64,000 nt of DNA from Gammaproteobacteria bacterium (GCA_022451485.1 JAKUQS010000006.1:87648-151647), one strand, 5' to 3'; numbered from the stretch's first letter, positions 54,028-63,354 are shown. A program made the numbers and translations. The notes: a model not told the origin generated them from the sequence alone.

Positions 54028-54146
54028 GCTAGCCTCTCTGCAGAATCTGGCGTTTTATGATCATTGGCCGGCTCTCTCTACCCTAAGTCAATAGCACTGC
54101 GGGTGGCCGGTGCAGTCATTATAGGCAAAATACGGACGTGTCGTAC

Positions 54147-54953
54147 TCATTCACTGGTACATTTCAGTGTCATTCCACCATCCACCACGATCTCGGCACC
54201 GGTAACATAACGTGCTTCATCAGAAGCCAAAAACACAACCGCGTTCGCTACGTCCCAAGCTGTTCCCATAAAACCCATTGGTATTCGGGCATTACGCTTC
54301 GAGATTAGCGCCTCAACATCGCCTCCAGTTTGCTGACCGGCGAGGTAAGCATGGACCATAGGTGTGTCCATTTGGCCAGGAATTACGGTATTACAGCGAA
54401 TCCCGCGGGAGGCAAATTCGAGCGCGACCGATTGGCTAAACCGGGAAATCGCCGCCTTAGCAGTTTGATAGGCGATCTGTTGCTGACCCGTAAAAGTCAA
54501 ACCCGAAGTTGATCCGATATTGATAATCGACCCGCCCTTGAAGCGGAGCATTTGTGCAATAACCTTACGTGTAACAAGGAAGACATGTTTCAGGTTGACG
54601 TTCATTTGGTCATCCCAGGCAGCTTCGTCTAACTCCATAATCCCTCCGGCTAACGCTGCACCTACATTGTTATACAACACGTCGACTTGACCGAATTCCT
54701 GACAACATTGGTTCACCATGGCATCCACAGACTCGGGGTCCGTCACATCCGCTTCATAAGCCAAACAACGTCCCCCCTCATTCTCAATAATCGTTTGTGT
54801 AACTCGCGCCGAGTTTAAATTTCTATCCACGGCAAAGACTTTCCCACCTTCGCGAGCAAAGAGCACCGCACTAGCTTTACCATTACCCCATCCAGACCCA
54901 ATTGATCCGGCACCGCTCACTAGAACAACTTTTCCCTCCATTCTTTTTCCCAT
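54147..54953 (-). CDS. Short-chain dehydrogenase/reductase
   Basis: 268-residue classical SDR with VSGAGSIGSGWGNG cofactor loop (a stretched TGxxxGxG), ADVTD near residue 68, NNVG at 95-98, catalytic Ser in INIGSTSG and Y162/K166 in AYQTAK. ATG 54953 has AGGAG 7 bases upstream. An NAD(P)-dependent alcohol dehydrogenase or keto reductase. It lies 119 bases before the LarA-like gene on the same strand, so oxidation of the hydroxyacid that LarA epimerises is one possible role (inference). Divergent from the MFS gene at 55081. Confidence 0.88.
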   Translation of the reverse strand: MGKRMEGKVVLVSGAGSIGSGWGNGKASAVLFAREGGKVFAVDRNLNSARVTQTIIENEGGRCLAYEADVTDPESVDAMVNQCCQEFGQVDVLYNNVGAALAGGIMELDEAAWDDQMNVNLKHVFLVTRKVIAQMLRFKGGSIINIGSTSGLTFTGQQQIAYQTAKAAISRFSQSVALEFASRGIRCNTVIPGQMDTPMVHAYLAGQQTGGDVEALISKRNARIPMGFMGTAWDVANAVVFLASDEARYVTGAEIVVDGGMTLKCTSE

Positions 54954-54960
54954 GGCAATT

Positions 54961-54965
54961 CTCCT
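54961..54965 (-). promoter_or_regulatory. RBS deciding the SDR start
   Basis: AGGAG on the minus strand, 7 bases before ATG 54953. Confidence 0.75.
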
Positions 54966-55080
54966 ATTCGATATTTGCAAATCGTTTCGTATATAGTGGG
55001 CCGAGCTACCGGAACCTCAATCCGAGTGAGCTCCGTGCCACCGTTGTAATCAGCACCTGTTTCGGATCACCGTACCCCTT

Positions 55081-56340
55081 ATGTCACACAAGCAGTTCTA
55101 CGGATACCATATCGTTACCGCGAGTAGCGTAATACAGTTAATGTATCTGGGCGGCGTGTTTACCTACGGCGTTTTGTTCCGACACCTAGAGGCTGAGTTT
55201 GCTTGGCTGCCCGGTAATCCGCATCCGCTTCCGGTGGCAGCGTTGATATCAGGCGCCGGTTCCATGATGTTCTTTTTTATGGGAACACTGAGCGCCGTAA
55301 TGGGTTTTCTTAGTGATCGACTGGGACCGAGGATAGTGATGACTGCTACCACCGCCTCGTTTGGCATCGGCTTTCTACTACTCTCGACGATATCCGCACC
55401 ATGGCAGCTTTACCTGTACTACGGGCTTTTGTGTGGCATCGGTATGGGGGCGCACGACGTTGTCCTTCTGTCTACAGTAGCCCGCTGGTTCACGAAATAT
55501 CGTGGCATCATGGCTGGGATCGTCAAAGCCGGCGCGGGTGTTGGACAAGTGCTTGTGCCCGTTGGCGCGGCATATTTAATCACGCGCTACGACTGGCGTG
55601 ATGCGGTGCTTATCATAGGCATTACCCTCTTGATCGGCATGGTACTAACATCCCAATTTCTTCGCCGGGATCCACGGATGTATTCCCAGCTGCCACTCGG
55701 GGAAGAAAACGATTCAGACACAGCACTGCCAAGTGAAACTGGGGCGACCGTTCGACAGGCCCTAGGACATTATCAATTTTGGTTGCTCTGCTTAGCTAAG
55801 TTGGCTGATTTCTACTGTGTTACAACCATCATGGTTCATATCGTTCGCTACGGCCAACTTGAAGGCCTGAGCCCTGGGGTCGCGGCCATATTGATTGCCT
55901 GTGTCGGAGGATTCAGCATCATCGGGCGCCTCGCGTTTGGCCTGTTATTCGACCGCCTCGGAACCCGTCTCTCTTTAAATATTTGCTTTAGTCTTCTGCT
56001 TTTTAGCGTTATGTTGCTGCACCAGATAGAGCGCCCTGAACTTCTTTTTGTCTTCACATTTTTTTACGGTATCCCCCATGGGGGCTTTTTCGTGATTGCC
56101 TCACCCAGTATCGCCGAATACTTTGGCACGCGCTCACACGGGTCTATTCTTGGTCTTGTATTCTTTGTTGGTACGGTGGGTGCTGTCGGCGGACCCATCG
56201 TCACCGGTTGGACCTATGATGTTACGCAAAGCTACGACGTCAGCATACTGTTACTCATCGGTTTAGCAGCTGTGGGGTTATTGCTCACGCTGTTTCTACG
56301 CCCTATCAAATCGAACTGGTCGACTACCGCTTCACCGTAA
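55081..56340 (+). CDS. MFS transporter (monocarboxylate / OFA-like)
   Basis: 419-residue major facilitator with 12 hydrophobic segments. GFLSDRLGPRIVMTATT (motif A) follows helix 2, and its counterpart FGLLFDRLGTRLSLNI lies in the second half; AGIVKAGAGVGQVLVPVGAAYLI is typical of the MCT/oxalate-formate group, so a carboxylic acid is a likely cargo. It is the first + strand gene in a long minus-strand stretch. Divergent from the SDR, convergent with the epimerase 23 bases later. Confidence 0.86.
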   Translation: MSHKQFYGYHIVTASSVIQLMYLGGVFTYGVLFRHLEAEFAWLPGNPHPLPVAALISGAGSMMFFFMGTLSAVMGFLSDRLGPRIVMTATTASFGIGFLLLSTISAPWQLYLYYGLLCGIGMGAHDVVLLSTVARWFTKYRGIMAGIVKAGAGVGQVLVPVGAAYLITRYDWRDAVLIIGITLLIGMVLTSQFLRRDPRMYSQLPLGEENDSDTALPSETGATVRQALGHYQFWLLCLAKLADFYCVTTIMVHIVRYGQLEGLSPGVAAILIACVGGFSIIGRLAFGLLFDRLGTRLSLNICFSLLLFSVMLLHQIERPELLFVFTFFYGIPHGGFFVIASPSIAEYFGTRSHGSILGLVFFVGTVGAVGGPIVTGWTYDVTQSYDVSILLLIGLAAVGLLLTLFLRPIKSNWSTTASP

Positions 56341-56363
56341 ATCATAGCCGCAGAACGTGACCG

Positions 56364-57287
56364 TCATACTGCTGCCATGGCCCGTCGTGATTTGAGATAG
56401 GTGGGCCAATCGTTACGCGGTCTCCAGCCCAGGAGTTCAAACGCTAACCGATTATCAAAGACACTTGCCCTGCTTTGTCTTGCATAGAAGGCTTCATCTA
56501 TTTCACTTGGCGAATCTCCAAACGTAGTCTTGATATAAGTCACGGTGTCATCAGCAATAAATGTATCGTCTGAACTTACGTTAAAGGTATGGAACCCAGG
56601 CAGCTCGGCCTTTAGTGCACAAAGAAAACACTCCGCAACGGATTCTGGATCAACCCAAGATCGTAGAATCGGCAATGGTTCTACCCACTCACTGGAATGT
56701 CGACGGTCTACCCGCTGCAAAAGGATATCTCGCTCTTGGTGCTCTGAAGTCATTTGCTCAAGCAAATTATCAAATGCCACGAAACAAGGCCGCAACACCG
56801 TTACCGATACGTCTCCCTTTCGACTGAACGCCTCCGCAATTAATTCCGTCACCTGTTTACTTAACCCATACGCGGTGCTCGGCTGGCAGCGCTGTGCTTC
56901 GGTAATCGGTAGGCTTTGCGGAGCCCCTAAACGACTGGATTGACTGAATCCGTAAACACTGCTGCTAGAACAAATCACGAACTGCCTGATTCCAGCTGAG
57001 TATCCGAGTTCCAGTACGTTCCATGCTGCCATGGTATTGGTTTCATAAAATGCGTGATCAGATGCATCAACAGAAGCATCAATCGCTGCGAGATGAATAA
57101 TGGCATCCTGTCCAACGAGCGCGTTGCTAAGCATTCCTCTGTCAAGAACATCAATCGGAACGTCATCACTACCGCCGCTACTCTGTTTGTCAATGATAGT
57201 TAGATCACAGCTATCTGATAACTTGTCTGCGATATGCCTTCCAAGGCGTCCTGCACCTCCTGTAATTGCGACCTGAGTACGTTTCAT
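56364..57287 (-). CDS. NAD-dependent epimerase/dehydratase-family (extended SDR) protein
   Basis: 307-residue extended SDR. GGAGRLGRHIAD (about residues 10-21) is the TGxxGxxG cofactor loop, LAAID follows near residue 68, the catalytic Ser is in ICSSSSVYG, and Tyr/Lys are in TAYGLSK. The family epimerises or dehydrates nucleotide sugars or oxidises aldoses such as uronic acids. ATG 57287 is preferred because GGGG lies upstream at suitable distance and the longer ATG 57299 adds MGSP only. The D-2-hydroxyacid dehydrogenase ends 36 bases before it on the same strand. Confidence 0.85.
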   Translation of the reverse strand: MKRTQVAITGGAGRLGRHIADKLSDSCDLTIIDKQSSGGSDDVPIDVLDRGMLSNALVGQDAIIHLAAIDASVDASDHAFYETNTMAAWNVLELGYSAGIRQFVICSSSSVYGFSQSSRLGAPQSLPITEAQRCQPSTAYGLSKQVTELIAEAFSRKGDVSVTVLRPCFVAFDNLLEQMTSEHQERDILLQRVDRRHSSEWVEPLPILRSWVDPESVAECFLCALKAELPGFHTFNVSSDDTFIADDTVTYIKTTFGDSPSEIDEAFYARQSRASVFDNRLAFELLGWRPRNDWPTYLKSRRAMAAV

Positions 57288-57323
57288 AGGAGACCCCATT
57301 AAGACGGCGACATAATAATCTTC

Positions 57324-58322
57324 TCAATATTGCAGTCGCCGACTTACTCTATTGTGTAACGGTTTACCTTGAATTAGTCGTCGCGCGTTTTCAAAAACCA
57401 AATCCAGCGTACGCGGGGTGTAATAACTCTCATCATCTGAGGAACAATGCGGCGTAATCAATAGATTTGACGCCTCCCACAGCAGAGAGTGCTTCGGCAA
57501 CGGTTCCGGCGTAAACACATCCAGGACCGCGCTTAGTTCTCCCTTATTAAGCCGAACTCGCAACGCTTCGTAGTCCACTAAACCGGCGCGGCTGTAGTTC
57601 ACCAATCCGGCACCCGCTTTCATCAAATCCAACTCGCCTGCCCCCATGAGCTGATCTGTTTCAGTGGTATGCGGCGCACTAATCAACACAAAATCGGCTC
57701 TCGGTAAAATAGTCTGCAACTCAGCGGCCGTATACATTTCATCTACCCAACGACGTGGTTTACCAGAACGCCGTATTCCAAGCACGTTTAAACCGACCGA
57801 CTTTGCCCAGCGGGCAACGGCGTGACCAATGTGTCCCACTCCTATAATCAAAAGTGTCTTTCCTGACAGAGAACTGCTGAAACACTGCGCCCAGCGTCCC
57901 CTGCGTTGATTAGTCACCATCTCGGGCAGCCGATTATTCAGCGCCAAAATTGCCATCATGACGTATTCGGTTGCCCTTTCACCGTGTACGCCCCGACTGT
58001 TTGTCAAAGTGATCTGTTTTGGCAGATCCTGTAAAGGCATCCAATGGTTGATCCCAGCGCCGTGTACGTGAATCCAGCGTAAATGCGGGGCTCGTTCGGA
58101 GAGCCGTTCACGCGGCAAGTCCCAACAAAACACTGCATCTGCGCTCTGAAGATGTTCATCAAGTCCACGTCCGTCATAACCGACGGTTACGCGGACTCGA
58201 TCAACCAAGTCCGGTGCTCGATTTAAAGCCGCCGTCACCCTATCACTAGATGCTTCAAAAACCGGGCCAAGAGTACTGGTGTTTTCCACATGCAAATGTA
58301 GCGACCTCGATTCCTGATCCAT
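57324..58322 (-). CDS. D-2-hydroxyacid dehydrogenase, NAD-binding
   Basis: 332-residue enzyme of the D-isomer 2-hydroxyacid dehydrogenase family. The N-terminal catalytic part is followed by the Rossmann loop GVGHIGHAVARW (near residue 160), the substrate Arg in NYSRAGLVD, Glu in VFTPEPLP and the catalytic His in ITPHCSSDD. It oxidises a D-2-hydroxyacid or reduces the 2-ketoacid. ATG 58322 has GGAGG 5 bases upstream. A natural partner for LarA-type racemases, which could supply D-isomers from L; that link is inference. Divergent from the Rieske oxygenase. Confidence 0.9.
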   Translation of the reverse strand: MDQESRSLHLHVENTSTLGPVFEASSDRVTAALNRAPDLVDRVRVTVGYDGRGLDEHLQSADAVFCWDLPRERLSERAPHLRWIHVHGAGINHWMPLQDLPKQITLTNSRGVHGERATEYVMMAILALNNRLPEMVTNQRRGRWAQCFSSSLSGKTLLIIGVGHIGHAVARWAKSVGLNVLGIRRSGKPRRWVDEMYTAAELQTILPRADFVLISAPHTTETDQLMGAGELDLMKAGAGLVNYSRAGLVDYEALRVRLNKGELSAVLDVFTPEPLPKHSLLWEASNLLITPHCSSDDESYYTPRTLDLVFENARRLIQGKPLHNRVSRRLQY

Positions 58323-58327
58323 TTCTT

Positions 58328-58332
58328 CCTCC
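58328..58332 (-). promoter_or_regulatory. RBS deciding the D-2-hydroxyacid dehydrogenase start
   Basis: GGAGG on the minus strand, 5 bases before ATG 58322. It rules out the TTG four codons upstream, with which it overlaps. Confidence 0.75.
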
Positions 58333-58417
58333 AAGTTTTCGTGTTTTTTGTTTCACCCCTCTTGTTGTAACATTAATTATCGGAAACACCCACACCATTA
58401 CCCAGAACAACCTGCAA

Positions 58418-59551
58418 ATGCACCCTATTGATCTATTCAACCCCGATCATTATGTTGACGTGCGCCGCCCTCTCACAGAAGCATCGACGTTGCCGTCCTG
58501 GTGCTATACCAACGTTGAGTTCTACCAGAGAGAAGTCGAAACCATTTTTCTGAAACACTGGAATTTTGCTGGACGGTTAGACCAATTACCGAATATTGGT
58601 GACTTCATCACCATTGATTTCTTTGGCGAATCAGTGATCGTAATTCGTGGAAAAGATGACGTTGTTCGATCTTTTGCCAACGTTTGTCGTCACCGTTCAG
58701 CCCGACTATTAAACGGAAACGGTCATTGCAGGACCATCGTCTGTCCCTACCATTCCTGGGTCTACGGATTGGACGGTCGCCTTATCCGAATGAAAGGAAT
58801 GGAGGGAACAGTCAATTTTAATCCGGAGGAAAACAGTCTTCGAGAATTAAAGACTGAAATATGGGCTGGATTTATTTTTATCACGTTTTCTCCCGAGATT
58901 GGCCCGCTCGTAGAGTATTTAGGCGATCTTGCTGAACACTTTGAACCATATCAGTTCTCTTCCATGCGATGCGTTCGACAAAAACGGTACGATCTAGAGT
59001 GCAACTGGAAACTCTATATAGAAAACGCGATGGAGGATTACCATACCGCTACGGTCCATAGAGGCTCAATAGGAAATCAGGACTGCGTTCCCGTAGACAC
59101 GCATGGGCAATGGAACGCTATACACCTAGAGGCCCCTGCAACCATCGCCGTATTACCCGAAGACAATACCAGCCTGCCTCACATCGAAGGTCTATATGGA
59201 CTAGCGGAGCAAGGCACTTACTTTTCCGTCATTTATCCCGCCACCTTTTTTGCAACCCACCAGGACTGCATGTGGTGGCTGCAATTACTACCCCAAGCGG
59301 TAGATCGCACAACGGTTGTTATCGGTTCCTGTTTCCCCGAATCGACAGTCGAGCGCCCAGATTTTGAATCTGAAGTACAAAAATACTATAGACGTTGGGA
59401 TAAAGCTTTGTCTGAAGATAATGCGGTGTCCGAATGGCAACAGAGGGGCCTTAGTTCATCAATGAGCCGCCCCGGCCGATTATCCGACTATGAGCCTGGA
59501 GTGCACTGGATAGCAAACTGGGTGCTGGATCGAGTACTAGCCGCTACTTAA
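58418..59551 (+). CDS. Rieske non-heme iron oxygenase, alpha subunit
   Basis: 377-residue oxygenase from ATG 58418. The Rieske 2Fe-2S ligands are C90, H92, C109 and H112 (CRHRSARLL and CPYHSWVYGLDG). The mononuclear iron site is H207 and H212 in NAMEDYHTATVH. The residue three before H207, which bridges the two sites, is Glu (E204) where naphthalene-dioxygenase types have Asp; Glu is known in the choline/carnitine/betaine oxygenase branch, so N-demethylation or cleavage of a quaternary amine is a real option. No ferredoxin or reductase gene is nearby. The longer frame from 58250 overlaps the divergent gene and is not used. Confidence 0.9.
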   Translation: MHPIDLFNPDHYVDVRRPLTEASTLPSWCYTNVEFYQREVETIFLKHWNFAGRLDQLPNIGDFITIDFFGESVIVIRGKDDVVRSFANVCRHRSARLLNGNGHCRTIVCPYHSWVYGLDGRLIRMKGMEGTVNFNPEENSLRELKTEIWAGFIFITFSPEIGPLVEYLGDLAEHFEPYQFSSMRCVRQKRYDLECNWKLYIENAMEDYHTATVHRGSIGNQDCVPVDTHGQWNAIHLEAPATIAVLPEDNTSLPHIEGLYGLAEQGTYFSVIYPATFFATHQDCMWWLQLLPQAVDRTTVVIGSCFPESTVERPDFESEVQKYYRRWDKALSEDNAVSEWQQRGLSSSMSRPGRLSDYEPGVHWIANWVLDRVLAAT

Positions 59552-59560
59552 CACCGCGGT

Positions 59561-60802
59561 TTAGGATACGTATCTCTCTCGGTAGGCTGCGACAGCTTGT
59601 TGAAAACACTCCACCGGAGCTGTCAAGACCCCTGCCCCGATTTGGCCTCCATCTTTCCCAGCAACTCCGATATCCATTACCGGGCTCTGTCCGCTTTCAA
59701 CGACACGAAAAATGTCAATTCCAGTCGGTGTTCCACGGTAGGAAAAATATGGAATTCGATACTCTGGATGTTCCCCCAATGTGATCTGATACATAGCGAG
59801 ATTCATCTGAATCATGTGGTCGACACTCCCACCCTGATATTCTTGTAAAGGAAAAGCCGCAGCCTGAGCGAAGCCCCCCAACCCTGCAGTTTCATTGATG
59901 GTGCTTTCACCTCCCATAAACTCAATTTCACTGTCATCGTGATTAGGAAACAGTTTCGCTGCGACCGGCGGCAATTTGGCAGAAAACCAATCATCGCCAA
60001 GGCCACTGACTCGAATCGAAAAATCGTGGCAATTAAATGCCATGGCGGTCACCATACTTGATCCTTCTACTCCATGAGCGGAATCACTCGCCGCCTTCGA
60101 CGCTGCCATAGACAAGCGCAAGAAGAAGTAGTCACCTCCACTAAGATATTCATACAATTTATTAGCTGAAGTCTCGGCGGCCTTGGTCTCTTTCATCAAA
60201 GCTGGAAAAACTTTTTGATTAAATAAAAGGGTAGCCGCCGTATTTCTGCTGTGTAACTCATCTCCCATATGTAAAGCACGCTTGATAATGGGACTTAACT
60301 CCACACCACCGGACGCTCTGATTACCCGACCCAATATTGGCGCAATCTCGTCCTGCAAATAAATCAAATTGTCCCTGACCTTTTGATTGTAAACACCATA
60401 ATTCAAGCGAAACGGTGATTTACCCTCGAATAAGTTGCAGAAACTTCGATTGCCCGATACCGGATTATCAACAACAAACACCGGCATCGATGCCGTGTAG
60501 ATACCGGCAAGCGATCCCACACAACCATAATCATGGCAGCCAGCGACAACAATTTCACCACTACGGATTTTCTCTTCAGCAGCCAACGGATTCGACGCTA
60601 AGCCCTCATACTCCGCAGCTCCTAGCACCGCGGCCCGCTGTCCCCCGTAATACCGTTCCCATGGCATGGACGCGCCGGAAGTTAATATGATATTCCGAGC
60701 CATTCCCGGCACGACATCAATTGCCGGCTGAACATCGATGACGACAGGTGCGGCGCCACTGATCTTGGCAAAAGCTTTCCTGTTGGCGGATTCTCTCATC
60801 AC
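59561..60802 (-). CDS. DUF1116 protein, YlbE/AllG-like (oxamate carbamoyltransferase subunit family)
   Basis: 413-residue DUF1116 protein: QPAIDVVPGMARNIILTSGA, CHDYGCVGSLAGI, MPVFVVDN, GNRSFCNLFEG and HMGDELHSRNTAATLLF are family segments. E. coli AllG works with AllF (FdrA) and AllH as oxamate carbamoyltransferase at the end of allantoin breakdown. Neither AllF nor AllH is encoded in the window, so a stand-alone or different partner must be assumed. GTG 60802 has AGGAG 8 bases upstream; ATG follows one codon later. It lies 36 bases after the glutamine-synthetase-like gene on the same strand. Confidence 0.83.
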   Translation of the reverse strand: MMRESANRKAFAKISGAAPVVIDVQPAIDVVPGMARNIILTSGASMPWERYYGGQRAAVLGAAEYEGLASNPLAAEEKIRSGEIVVAGCHDYGCVGSLAGIYTASMPVFVVDNPVSGNRSFCNLFEGKSPFRLNYGVYNQKVRDNLIYLQDEIAPILGRVIRASGGVELSPIIKRALHMGDELHSRNTAATLLFNQKVFPALMKETKAAETSANKLYEYLSGGDYFFLRLSMAASKAASDSAHGVEGSSMVTAMAFNCHDFSIRVSGLGDDWFSAKLPPVAAKLFPNHDDSEIEFMGGESTINETAGLGGFAQAAAFPLQEYQGGSVDHMIQMNLAMYQITLGEHPEYRIPYFSYRGTPTGIDIFRVVESGQSPVMDIGVAGKDGGQIGAGVLTAPVECFQQAVAAYRERYVS

Positions 60803-60838
60803 ACCGAACGCTCCTGAGTCGCTGACCTCAAGCTACCG

Positions 60839-62197
60839 TTAAAACATGGTCCCATAACGTTCTCGCTCCCAATCAGAAACATGATTATGGTATGCATTCC
60901 ATTCATTCCGCTTGAAGTCGACAAACGCTTCATACATGGATGTTCCAAATGTTTCCTGGCTCAGCGAATCGGCAGCGAATGCTTCGACAGCTTCCAACAG
61001 TGTTCGTGGGAGGACATCAATCGCTAGCTTATTAAGCTCTTCCGGCGACCGTTCATACATGTTTTCGAAATGCGGTTCACCTGGGTCCAGCTCTTCGCGA
61101 ATACCCTCCAGACCAGCTCGTAACATCATCGCGGCCGCCAGATAAAGATTACACGCGATGTCGGGCGCACGGCATTCCACTCGGTTTCCCTGCGACGGGA
61201 TACGAAACATATTCGTACGATTATTGCCCCCGTAACAAATATATATAGGTGCCCACGTGAACCCCGACATACTGCCCTGAATAACAAGGCGTTTGTAACT
61301 ATTGACCAGTGGCGCGGCGACTGCACAAATCGCCTTCGCGTGCCGCAGGGCACCGGAAATAAACTGGTATCCCAAAGTCGAAAGGCCACATCCGCGGGGA
61401 TCGTTCGCATCCTCAAACAGATTAGTTCCAGTTTGGCTATCGGCTAGAGACATATTGAAATGCGCCGCACTCCCCGTACGGTCACTCATCGGTTTAGGCA
61501 TGAAACAGACAACCGCATCGTGTTTTCTCGCGATCTCATGAACCATATACCGAAAGAAGGTAAAGCGATCAGCCATTTCCAAGGCCTCAGTATATGCAAA
61601 GTCAGTTTCAAACTGCCCGGTCCCATCTTCATGATCGAATGAATAAACGTCCCACCCGAGCTTATTCATCGCGGTTACGATTTCATCGATGATCGGGTAA
61701 TAGTCCAACAGAGTCCGAACGTCATAGGCGGACTTATCAAGCGCATCACGATCACTCACCGGAGAAAAGGAACCATCTGATGTGCGTCGAAAAATAAAAA
61801 ACTCCGTTTCGATCCCTAGATTAAAGCGAAAGCCCATTTCGGCCGCGTCTTTTAACGCCCGTCTTAATATGTTTCGACTGCAAGCTTCAAATGGAGCGCC
61901 CTTTAAATAGAGATCACTCGCAAACCACGCTACCTCATGATTCCAAGGCAATATGAGCCCGGAGGCCATATCAGGCTGTGCGTTGACCTCATCTTCATTA
62001 ACACCTTGCGGCACGCCATCCAGCGCGGCTCCAGTGAACATCTCTGAGCCTGCTAACATTTGTTGCAGATGATCGATCGGTACGGCCTTGGCCTTGGGTA
62101 TTCCGTGCAGATCGACAAAACTCGCAAGCCCATACTTGACCCCTGACTCCTTCAGTTTGGCCGTCAAAACATCGGGGGAATCACCATTCTTGAACAT
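60839..62197 (-). CDS. Type III glutamine synthetase-like ligase (GlnT/GmaS group)
   Basis: 452-residue ATP-dependent glutamate-amine ligase. It starts with KYGLASFVDLHGIPKAKAVP, the beta-grasp domain, and has LPWNHEVAWFASDLY, the metal-binding Glu in NLGIETEFFIF, and GSAAHFNMSL where ammonia/glutamate binding residues lie. It matches the GlnT/TIGR03105 group, which includes gamma-glutamylmethylamide synthetase, rather than housekeeping GlnA. ATG 62197 with GGAGAG 9 bases upstream is preferred to a GTG 45 bases earlier. Co-transcribed with the DUF1116 gene. It may ligate an amine released by a nearby oxygenase or amidase (inference). Confidence 0.88.
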   Translation of the reverse strand: MFKNGDSPDVLTAKLKESGVKYGLASFVDLHGIPKAKAVPIDHLQQMLAGSEMFTGAALDGVPQGVNEDEVNAQPDMASGLILPWNHEVAWFASDLYLKGAPFEACSRNILRRALKDAAEMGFRFNLGIETEFFIFRRTSDGSFSPVSDRDALDKSAYDVRTLLDYYPIIDEIVTAMNKLGWDVYSFDHEDGTGQFETDFAYTEALEMADRFTFFRYMVHEIARKHDAVVCFMPKPMSDRTGSAAHFNMSLADSQTGTNLFEDANDPRGCGLSTLGYQFISGALRHAKAICAVAAPLVNSYKRLVIQGSMSGFTWAPIYICYGGNNRTNMFRIPSQGNRVECRAPDIACNLYLAAAMMLRAGLEGIREELDPGEPHFENMYERSPEELNKLAIDVLPRTLLEAVEAFAADSLSQETFGTSMYEAFVDFKRNEWNAYHNHVSDWERERYGTMF

Positions 62198-62206
62198 ATG
62201 GATTCT

Positions 62207-62212
62207 CTCTCC
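62207..62212 (-). promoter_or_regulatory. RBS deciding the glutamine-synthetase-like start
   Basis: GGAGAG on the minus strand, 9 bases before ATG 62197. Confidence 0.65.
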
Positions 62213-62364
62213 AATAGTTAATTTATCGAACGTTCTAACCACATGGTGGATGTAGGATTAGAAGAATAGGAACGCGACCCACCACCATAACGTCCACCAC
62301 GACGCTCTCGCCTTATCCAAAAGATACCATGCCTACACCGGAAACTAACCATAGTGACTGCGGG

Positions 62365-63246
62365 TTAATATCGATAAATGTCGCCAGCCCCACTCTCAGT
62401 AATCACCATTTCACCTTTGGGGGAAAACGTCAGATTTGTCACGTGCTCACCGCCACACATTACGCGATGGGTAGGTATCCCCAAACGGTCGAAGGACCAA
62501 ACACACCCGTTCCCAACATGCGCTACATGAATGGTGTCATTAACGCCACGCTCCATTCCATCCGGACCGCCTAAACCACCCGAGAGCTGTATAAATATTC
62601 CGACTTTGGAGACTGTGCCATCACTCATTAGGGGTAAGCGCCAAATAGCATTGGCCCTAGTCATTGCAACATACAGAAGCGACTCCGGTTCATTTAACAT
62701 CAATCCATTCGGGCTAGGGCCTGTATCGATCAATAAATCCAATTTTTGGTCCAAAAGATCATATCGATACACACGGCCATTTGGCATCTGCATGCCCGAC
62801 TGACCCTGATCAGTGAAATACAGATGGCTTCCGGCCCTGTTAACGATGACATCATTACATCCCCTGAAATGCTCGCTATGACGACCCCTAACTAAAGATG
62901 AAATAACCAAGGTCTTAGGATCAAGCACCAGGATACCTTGCCGATAGTCCGCAATGAAAATACGTCCGTCGGGGTGGACAGCCAACCCGTTAGGCCAACC
63001 GTCATATTCCGCCATCAACTCCCAGACCCCTGCTGGGGTGATTCTAAAGATGCGGCCGTAAGGAATATCCGTTAACCACAGATGTCCTGTGTTATCAAAC
63101 ACCGGACCCTCGAGAAAGCAGTCTGTCGCCCGCCCCCCTCGATTGGCATCACTCCACTCAGGAACAGTCTCCCGTTTCCTTAGCGCAGAAGGAACAGTCA
63201 GCCACCGCTTGGCGTAGACCACCTCCGGAGTTGGATAGAGTGACAC
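62365..63246 (-). CDS. SMP-30/gluconolactonase-family protein
   Basis: 293-residue six-bladed propeller. The metal ligands expected in the family are visible: Glu in DCFLEGPVF, Asn in GCNDVIVN and Asp in GGLGGPDGM. Repeats of the xxPDGRIFIADYR type mark the blades. Members hydrolyse sugar lactones or organophosphates; a lactone formed in hydroxyacid or sugar-acid catabolism is the likely substrate. GTG start; no strong ribosome site. It is followed by a 167-base gap before the glutamine-synthetase-like gene, in which I see nothing. Confidence 0.87.
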   Translation of the reverse strand: MSLYPTPEVVYAKRWLTVPSALRKRETVPEWSDANRGGRATDCFLEGPVFDNTGHLWLTDIPYGRIFRITPAGVWELMAEYDGWPNGLAVHPDGRIFIADYRQGILVLDPKTLVISSLVRGRHSEHFRGCNDVIVNRAGSHLYFTDQGQSGMQMPNGRVYRYDLLDQKLDLLIDTGPSPNGLMLNEPESLLYVAMTRANAIWRLPLMSDGTVSKVGIFIQLSGGLGGPDGMERGVNDTIHVAHVGNGCVWSFDRLGIPTHRVMCGGEHVTNLTFSPKGEMVITESGAGDIYRY

Positions 63247-63292
63247 CTGGAACCGACTGCGAGCAAACTCAATGAATGCGTTCTACCGACGC

Positions 63293-63320
63293 AAAAAGGG
63301 CGGGGTCGCCCCCGCCCTTT
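63293..63320 (-). terminator. Intrinsic terminator after the rhodanese gene
   Basis: Perfect 11-bp GC-rich arms (63295-63305 with 63310-63320), a 4-base loop, then a run of Ts on the minus strand (A run 63293-63297 on +). Lies 35 bases after the rhodanese stop and reads in its direction. Confidence 0.88.
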
Positions 63321-63354
63321 CTGTGGTCCGACAACGCATCGCGCTGATTCTTAT

